Shown in pieces: positions 51,276 through 56,134 of a stretch of DNA of 56,134 bases. Position numbers and translations under genes: made by a program. The stretch's first letter is position 1. Each line of letters starts with the position of its first letter. A model generated the notes under the pieces. It did not search any database, had not been told where the DNA came from, and saw nothing but the letters and a program-made list of their open reading frames with translations. The DNA is from Candidatus Desulfovibrio intestinavium (lineage in GTDB: Bacteria > Desulfobacterota > Desulfovibrionia > Desulfovibrionales > Desulfovibrionaceae): positions 1 to 56,134 of the forward strand of contig DWZD01000018.1 of the NCBI GenBank assembly GCA_019118345.1. Reading direction: 5' to 3'.

Positions 51276-52418
51276 ATGAAGCTGGGCAAACGTCTTGCTG
51301 GACTGGCCATGCTGGCCCTGACGCTCGGTTTTGCCGGCCAGGCCGTGGCCGCGGAACCGATCAAAATCGGCGTGTACCTGCCGCTGACCGGCCAGAACGC
51401 CTTTGGCGGCCAGCTGGAGCTGGAAGGCATCCAGTTGGCGCACAAACAGATGCCCACCGTGCTTGACCGGCCCATCGAGCTGGTGGTGGTGGACAACAAG
51501 TCCGACAAGGTTGAGGCCGCCAATGCCGTGAAGCGCCTGACCGAACGCGACAAGGTTTCGGCCCTCATCGGCACCTACGGCTCCTCGCTGGCCATGGCGG
51601 GCGCCGAAATCACCGAAAAGGCCAAGATCCCCGGCGTGGGCACCTCCTGCACCAATCCGCTGGTGACCATGGGCAAGAAGTATTATTTCCGCGCTTGCTT
51701 CATCGATCCCTATCAGGGCGCTGCCGCCGCCACCTATGCCTATGAGACCCTTGGCTGCAAGAAGGCCGCCGTGCTCATGGACATGACCAACGACTATGCC
51801 GTGGGTCTGGCCAACTTCTTCATCCGCTCCTTCAAGAAGCTGGGCGGCGAAGTGGTCGGCAGCCTCAAGTACAGCTCCGGCGATCAGGACTTCACGGCCC
51901 AGCTCACCGAACTGATTGCCAAGAAGCCCGACATCGTCTTCATGCCCGCCTATTTCGCCGAAGGCGCCATCATCATGAAGCAGGCCCGGGAACTGGGCGC
52001 CACCTTCCGCCTCATGGGCGCGGATGCCATGGACAATCCCGATACCGTGAAGCTGGCGGGCAAGGCGGCCGAAGGCTTCCTGCACACCACCTTCCCCTAC
52101 GATCCGACCATGCCCACCATGAGCAGCGAAGCCAAGAAGTTCACCGAAGCCTGGAAGGCCGCCTATCCTGAAAAGGATACCAATGTGAACGGCGCTCTGG
52201 GCTACAACAGCTACTTCATGATTTATGACGCCATCAAGCGGGCCGGTTCCGCCGATCCCGAAGCCATCACCAAGGCCCTGGCCGCCACCAAGGATCTGGT
52301 GACCCCGCTGGGCACGGTGTCCATCAATGCCACGCATGACGCCGAAATGCCCGTGGGCATCATCGAATACAAGGACGGCAAGCGCGTGTATGTGGGCGAA
52401 GTGACGCCCAAGCAGTAA
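51276..52418 (+). CDS. livK: Branched-chain amino-acid-type ABC transporter binding protein
   Basis: 380 residues, exported (MKLGKRLAGLAMLALTLGFAGQAVA). It is a type I periplasmic binding protein: KIGVYLPLTGQNAFGG at the mature N-terminus, VVDNKSDKVEAANAVKRL, and IGTYGSSLAMAGAEITEKAKIPGVGTSCTNP. It delivers a substrate to the LivHMGF complex. The family includes Leu/Ile/Val, urea, amide and aromatic-acid binders, so the symbol only names the transporter class. GGGAGAG precedes the ATG. Confidence 0.93.
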   Translation: MKLGKRLAGLAMLALTLGFAGQAVAAEPIKIGVYLPLTGQNAFGGQLELEGIQLAHKQMPTVLDRPIELVVVDNKSDKVEAANAVKRLTERDKVSALIGTYGSSLAMAGAEITEKAKIPGVGTSCTNPLVTMGKKYYFRACFIDPYQGAAAATYAYETLGCKKAAVLMDMTNDYAVGLANFFIRSFKKLGGEVVGSLKYSSGDQDFTAQLTELIAKKPDIVFMPAYFAEGAIIMKQARELGATFRLMGADAMDNPDTVKLAGKAAEGFLHTTFPYDPTMPTMSSEAKKFTEAWKAAYPEKDTNVNGALGYNSYFMIYDAIKRAGSADPEAITKALAATKDLVTPLGTVSINATHDAEMPVGIIEYKDGKRVYVGEVTPKQ

Positions 52419-52440
52419 AAGCTGTCCCTTTGCCGAATAC

Positions 52441-52469
52441 CGGCCCGCCGGACATATCCCGGCGGGCCG
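52441..52469 (+). promoter_or_regulatory. Intercistronic hairpin between livK and livH
   Basis: A perfect 11-bp stem (CGGCCCGCCGG and its complement) with a 7-base loop and no T-run, 22 bases after livK. Such hairpins stabilise the upstream mRNA or partly stop transcription so that the binding protein is made in excess. Confidence 0.7.
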
Positions 52470-52564
52470 CAAGCACCCGTAACCTGCGGAAATGCGCCGC
52501 GCCGGACGGGCGGTTCATCCGGTTTGCATCTCTCTGACAATGTCTATCCGTTCCAGGTGGCCTC

Positions 52565-53458
52565 ATGACCTTTGAAATGTTTTTTCAGCACTGTTTCAAT
52601 GCCCTGACGCTGGGGTCGCTCTATGCGCTCATAGCCATCGGCTACACCATGGTCTACGGCATTTTGCGGCTGATCAACTTTGCCCACGGCGATATCCTGA
52701 TGGTCGGGGCCTACTTCGTCTTTTTCGGTACCTTTGCCTACGGCTGGCCGTGGGGCGTCGCGGCCATTCTGGCCATTGCCGGGGCCAGCGCCATCGGCGT
52801 GACCATTGAGCGCGTGGCCTACCGGCCCCTGCGCGATGCGCCCCGCATCTCGGCGCTCATCAGCGCCATCGCGGTATCCTTCTTCATCGAAAGTCTGGCC
52901 GTGGTCGTCTTTTCCGGGCAGCCGCGCCCCGTGATCCAGCCGGAATGGCTGATTTCGGAATGGCAGCTCGGGCAGGTGCGCATTCTCAAGCTCACGGCCG
53001 TTGTCCCCGTCATAACCGCCGTTCTGGTGGGCGTGCTGCTCTATATCGTCTACAAGACCAAACCCGGCCTCGCCATGCGCGCCATTTCCAAGGATATCGA
53101 AACCACGCGCCTGCTGGGCGTGCGCGTGGACAATATCATTGCCTTCACCTTCTGCATTGGTTCGGCGCTGGCGGCGGCCTCGGGCATCATGTGGGCCTTG
53201 CGCTATCCGCAGGTGCACCCTTACATGGGCATCATGCCCGGCCTCAAGGCCTTCATTGCTGCCGTCTTCGGCGGCATCGGCTCCATTCAGGGGGCCGTCA
53301 TCGGCGGCCTTGCCCTGGGTTATGTGGAAATCATGGCCGTTGCCTGGCTGCCGGAACTGTCCGGCTACCGTGACGCCTTTGCCTTCATTCTTCTGCTGCT
53401 GGTGCTGGTGTTCAAGCCCACCGGTCTATTGGGCGAACGCATGGAGGAGAAGATATAA
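52565..53458 (+). CDS. livH: ABC permease LivH
   Basis: A 297-residue inner-membrane subunit with about eight helices. Family blocks are LGSLYALIAIGYTMVYGILRLINFAHGDILMVGAY at the N-terminus, the coupling loop AMRAISKDIETTRLLGVRVDNIIAFTF near residue 180, and FGGIGSIQGAVIGGLALG later. It pairs with LivM to form the pore. The stop overlaps the livM start as TAATG. Confidence 0.95.
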   Translation: MTFEMFFQHCFNALTLGSLYALIAIGYTMVYGILRLINFAHGDILMVGAYFVFFGTFAYGWPWGVAAILAIAGASAIGVTIERVAYRPLRDAPRISALISAIAVSFFIESLAVVVFSGQPRPVIQPEWLISEWQLGQVRILKLTAVVPVITAVLVGVLLYIVYKTKPGLAMRAISKDIETTRLLGVRVDNIIAFTFCIGSALAAASGIMWALRYPQVHPYMGIMPGLKAFIAAVFGGIGSIQGAVIGGLALGYVEIMAVAWLPELSGYRDAFAFILLLLVLVFKPTGLLGERMEEKI

Positions 53459-54498
53459 TGCGTCTGAACCTTACGACCCTCGCCAATATTCTGCTCATCC
53501 TGCTCGTCGGGGGAGGCCTCTGGCTGGTGGAACGCCATGAACTCATCGGCGAATACCAGATTTATATTGTCAAACTGATCTTCATCAATGCCATCCTGGC
53601 CCTGTCCCTCAATCTGATTTACGGCTTCACCGGCCTGTTTTCCCTGGGACATGCCGGCTTCATGGCCATCGGGGCCTATGTGGGCGCGCTTTGCACCCTC
53701 CTGCCCGAGCAAAAGGAAATGATGTGGATTCTCGATCCCATCATCTGGCCCTTCTCCGTGCTGAGCACGCCCTTCTGGGTGGCGGTGCTGGCCGGGGGCG
53801 TGGTGGCCATGATCTTTGCCTTCATCATTGCCGTGCCCGTGCTGCGTCTGGGCGACGATTATCTGGGCATCGCCACCCTGGGCTTTGCGGAAATCATCCG
53901 CGTATTCATCGTCAACCTGGCCTCGGTCACCAACGGCTCGCTGGGCATCAAGGGCATTCCCGGCGAAGCCACCCTGCTGACCTGCTATGTCTGGATGATC
54001 ATCACCCTTGTCGTGCTGGCACGATTGCTTTTCGGCAATTTCGGCAATGTGCTGCGCTGCATCCGGGACAACGAAATTGCCGCCAACGTCATGGGCATCA
54101 ACATCTTCAGCTACAAGGTGCTTTCCTTCTGCCTCGGGGCCTTCTTTGCCGGGGTGGGCGGCGCGCTGCTGGGCAGCCACCTTTCCACCATCGACCCCAA
54201 GATGTTCAACTTCCTGCTCACCTTCAATGTGCTCATGTTCGTGGTGGCCGGAGGCCTCGGCTCCCTGACAGGCAGCCTGCTGGGCGCGGGCGTCATCACC
54301 GTGCTGCTGGAATGGCTGCGCGCCATCGAGGAACCCATGGATTTCGGCCTGTTCGAGATTCCCGGCATCCCGGGCATGCGCATGGTGGTCTTTTCGCTGG
54401 TGCTCCTGCTCATCATCCTCTTCCGGCGTGAGGGCATCATGGGCACGCGCGAACTGACCTGGAGAACCTTCCGCAATCTGGGGAGGAAAAAGGCATGA
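53458..54498 (+). CDS. livM: ABC permease LivM
   Basis: A 346-residue second permease. It has LSLNLIYGFTGLFSLGHAGFMAIGAYVGA near residue 45, LRLGDDYLGIATLGFAEIIRV, the coupling loop RCIRDNEIAANVMGINIFSYKVLSFCLGAFFAGVGGAL and GGLGSLTGSLLGAGVITVL. All are standard LivM blocks. It overlaps livG by 4 bases. Confidence 0.95.
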   Translation: MRLNLTTLANILLILLVGGGLWLVERHELIGEYQIYIVKLIFINAILALSLNLIYGFTGLFSLGHAGFMAIGAYVGALCTLLPEQKEMMWILDPIIWPFSVLSTPFWVAVLAGGVVAMIFAFIIAVPVLRLGDDYLGIATLGFAEIIRVFIVNLASVTNGSLGIKGIPGEATLLTCYVWMIITLVVLARLLFGNFGNVLRCIRDNEIAANVMGINIFSYKVLSFCLGAFFAGVGGALLGSHLSTIDPKMFNFLLTFNVLMFVVAGGLGSLTGSLLGAGVITVLLEWLRAIEEPMDFGLFEIPGIPGMRMVVFSLVLLLIILFRREGIMGTRELTWRTFRNLGRKKA

Positions 54499-55283
54499 AC
54501 GAGGCGAAGGATATCCTCTTGCGCGCCGACGAAGTGACCATGCGCTTCGGCGGGGTCACGGCGGTTTCGGACATGTCGCTGGCCATTCCGCGCGGCAGCA
54601 TTGTCGGCGTCATCGGCCCCAACGGCGCGGGCAAGACCACCCTGTTCAACGTGCTGAGCGGCTTCTATACCCCGCAGGAAGGATCTGTGATCTACGACGG
54701 GCAGAACATCAAGGGCCTGCCCCCCTTCCGGGTTTGCCGGCTGGGCATTGCCCGCACCTTCCAGAACATTCGCCTGTCCACGCAAATGTCCGTGCTGGAA
54801 AACGTGATGGTGGGCTGCCATGTGCGCCGCCGCTGGCCGTGGTGGATGGCTCCCCTGGGCCTGCCCATGTACTACCGTGAGGAGCAGGCCATTCGCGACA
54901 AGGCCATGCGGCTGGTGGAACGCCTCGACCTGCTGCCCTATGTGGAAGAAAAGGCCGGCAGCCTGCCCTATGGCGCACAACGCCGCCTGGAAATCGCCCG
55001 CGCCCTGGCTACCGAACCCAGGATGCTCCTGCTGGACGAACCCGCTGCCGGCATGAACCCCCAGGAAAGCCTTGACCTCATGCACTTCATCGAACATGTC
55101 CGCGATGAATTTGACCTGACCATCCTGCTCATCGAACATGACATGAAGGTCGTCATGGGCGTCTGCCGTTACATCTGGGTCATGGAATACGGGGCGCTCA
55201 TCGCCAAGGGCGACCCCGAAACCATCCGCAACCATCCCGAAGTGATCCGCGCCTATCTGGGGGACGAGGTGAAATATGCTTGA
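54495..55283 (+). CDS. livG: ABC transporter ATPase LivG
   Basis: A 262-residue cytoplasmic ATPase. Walker A is GPNGAGKTTLFN near residue 42, the family insert LPPFRVCRLGIARTFQNIRLSTQMSVLENVMVG carries the Q-loop, and the signature segment reads LPYGAQRRLEIARAL. Walker B is LLLDEPAAGMNP, followed by the switch His in LIEHDMKVVMGV. The signature is LPYGAQ rather than LSGGQ, which is usual for LivG. Its end overlaps livF by 8 bases. Confidence 0.96.
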   Translation: MNEAKDILLRADEVTMRFGGVTAVSDMSLAIPRGSIVGVIGPNGAGKTTLFNVLSGFYTPQEGSVIYDGQNIKGLPPFRVCRLGIARTFQNIRLSTQMSVLENVMVGCHVRRRWPWWMAPLGLPMYYREEQAIRDKAMRLVERLDLLPYVEEKAGSLPYGAQRRLEIARALATEPRMLLLDEPAAGMNPQESLDLMHFIEHVRDEFDLTILLIEHDMKVVMGVCRYIWVMEYGALIAKGDPETIRNHPEVIRAYLGDEVKYA

Positions 55284-55998
55284 AATTCGCAATCTGCACG
55301 TCCGTTACGGCGGCATTCAGGCCGTTCAGGGCGTGAGCCTCTCCATCCGGCGCGGCAGCATCGTCACCCTCGTCGGGGCCAATGGCGCGGGCAAGAGCAG
55401 CATCATCCGCTCCATCGCCGGGCTGAACAAGACCATCAGCGGTGAAATCGAGTTTACCCGCCACGAAGGGGAAAACCCCGTGTCCCTCATGGGCCTCAAA
55501 CCCGAGGACATGGTGCGGCGCGGCATTTCCCTCTCGCCGGAAGGACGGCGCATCCTGCCCCACCTCACCGTGGAAGAAAACCTGCGTCTTGGCGCCTATA
55601 TTCGCACGGATACCGACGGCATCAAGGCCGATATGGAACGGGTTTACGACCTCTTTCCTCGCCTGCGCGAACGCCTCTGGCAAAAGGGCGGCACCCTCTC
55701 CGGCGGCGAACAGCAAATGCTCGCCGTGGGCCGCGCCCTCATGAGCCGTCCCGACCTCATTATGCTGGACGAACCCTCGCTGGGCCTCGCTCCCCTGCTG
55801 GTGCAGGAAATCTTCAACATCATCCGCCGTATCAACGAACAGGGCATGACCGTCCTCCTCGTGGAGCAAAATGCCTTTGCCGCTCTCAATGTGGCCCACT
55901 ATGCCTATATTCTCGAAGTGGGCCGCGTGGTGCTCGAAGGCCCCGGACAAACGCTGCTGGAAGATCCCAAGGTCAAGGAAGCCTACCTCGGCGGCTGA
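55276..55998 (+). CDS. livF: ABC transporter ATPase LivF
   Basis: A 240-residue second ATPase. Walker A is GANGAGKSSIIR, the signature LSGGEQQMLAVGRAL, Walker B IMLDEPSLGLAP and the switch His position is LVEQNAFAAL (Gln/Asn replace His, as in many LivF). It is the last gene of livKHMGF, followed by a terminator. Confidence 0.96.
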   Translation: MLEIRNLHVRYGGIQAVQGVSLSIRRGSIVTLVGANGAGKSSIIRSIAGLNKTISGEIEFTRHEGENPVSLMGLKPEDMVRRGISLSPEGRRILPHLTVEENLRLGAYIRTDTDGIKADMERVYDLFPRLRERLWQKGGTLSGGEQQMLAVGRALMSRPDLIMLDEPSLGLAPLLVQEIFNIIRRINEQGMTVLLVEQNAFAALNVAHYAYILEVGRVVLEGPGQTLLEDPKVKEAYLGG

Positions 55999-56027
55999 TG
56001 CCCCGTGACGCCCACTGCAGAAAACGG

Positions 56028-56067
56028 AAAGCCTCCCCGCCGACGCGGAGAGGCTTTTTGGTTTTTT
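56028..56067 (+). terminator. Terminator of the liv operon
   Basis: AAAGCCTC pairs with GAGGCTTT, with an inner CCGC/GCGG helix beyond one mismatch. It is followed by T5 and then a second T6 tract, 29 bases after livF. Confidence 0.85.
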
Positions 56068-56113
56068 GTGGGGGGAAGGCCCCCTTTGTGAACAAAGGGG
56101 GCCTTCCCCCCAC
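56068..56113. repeat. Long hairpin of the dispersed repeat family (window end)
   Basis: A perfect 22-bp stem (GTGGGGGGAAGGCCCCCTTTGT and its complement; arms 56068-56089 and 56092-56113) with a GA loop centre, followed by a C-rich flank with CACACCCCCCATCCCCCC. Its core is the 78-120 repeat core in reverse orientation. Confidence 0.85.
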
Positions 56114-56134
56114 ACCCCCCATCCCCCCAAAAAC

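Noticed and set aside
1..56134. CRISPR array, insertion sequence or rRNA operon
   Set aside because: No regularly spaced direct repeats, no transposase-like proteins and no rRNA sequence were seen.

Overview
The window is a contiguous stretch of GC-rich chromosome, tightly packed with housekeeping genes plus a few specialised metabolic cassettes. Gene content and protein style point to Desulfovibrionaceae (Desulfovibrio/Bilophila relatives). The evidence is a tmRNA with tag ANNDYEYAYAA, a selenocysteine synthase gene, a YedE-type selenium/sulfur transport operon, an in-frame UGA IscA/HesB-like gene, and the order recO-glyQ-glyS-rpsT. I do not assign a genus. No phage, transposase, integrase or CRISPR array was seen.

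Layout. 0.1-11.5 kb: engB (minus), then a plus-strand run of efp, ftsK, lolA, a HAD phosphatase, a short RdgC-like protein with an unknown partner, two dipeptide-type ABC permeases, recN and a small unknown gene. 11.6-15.3 kb: ssrA (tmRNA), a frameshifted ImmA/IrrE metallopeptidase gene, a membrane metallophosphoesterase and a tyrosine/dual-specificity-type phosphatase. 15.5-19.6 kb: overlapping minus-strand trio folC-selA-M18 aminopeptidase. 19.8-23.4 kb: a large multi-domain glycosyltransferase and greA, the latter with a terminator in its leader. 23.8-28.3 kb: a four-gene cassette (acidic amino-acid symporter, Asp/Glu-type racemase, D-cysteine desulfhydrase/L-cysteate sulfo-lyase-type PLP enzyme, NhaC antiporter) that I read as a candidate cysteate-using cassette. 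28.6-31.4 kb: a flippase-like membrane protein, a small XRE regulator and an unknown gene.

31.7-36.4 kb is the most distinctive region. It holds a minus-strand operon yedE-tusA-like-DUF3343-kinase preceded by a roughly 230-nt structured leader, then pyrR, then a tandem pair of HesB/IscA-like genes. The first of the pair has Cys where the second has an in-frame TGA, so the second is almost certainly a selenoprotein. Together with selA 14 kb upstream, this gives the window a selenium theme. selB, selC and selD are not in the window.

36.6-49.1 kb: mfd, two SurA-type chaperone genes, a RodZ-like gene, recO, glyQ, glyS, rpsT, two tandem tRNA-Arg(ACG) genes and a DUF2333 gene. 49.2-56 kb: a MipA/OmpV-type outer-membrane gene broken by one in-frame TAG, a LysR regulator, and a complete branched-chain amino-acid-type ABC transporter (livKHMGF). 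A family of very long GC-rich hairpins recurs at both window ends and in several intergenic gaps.
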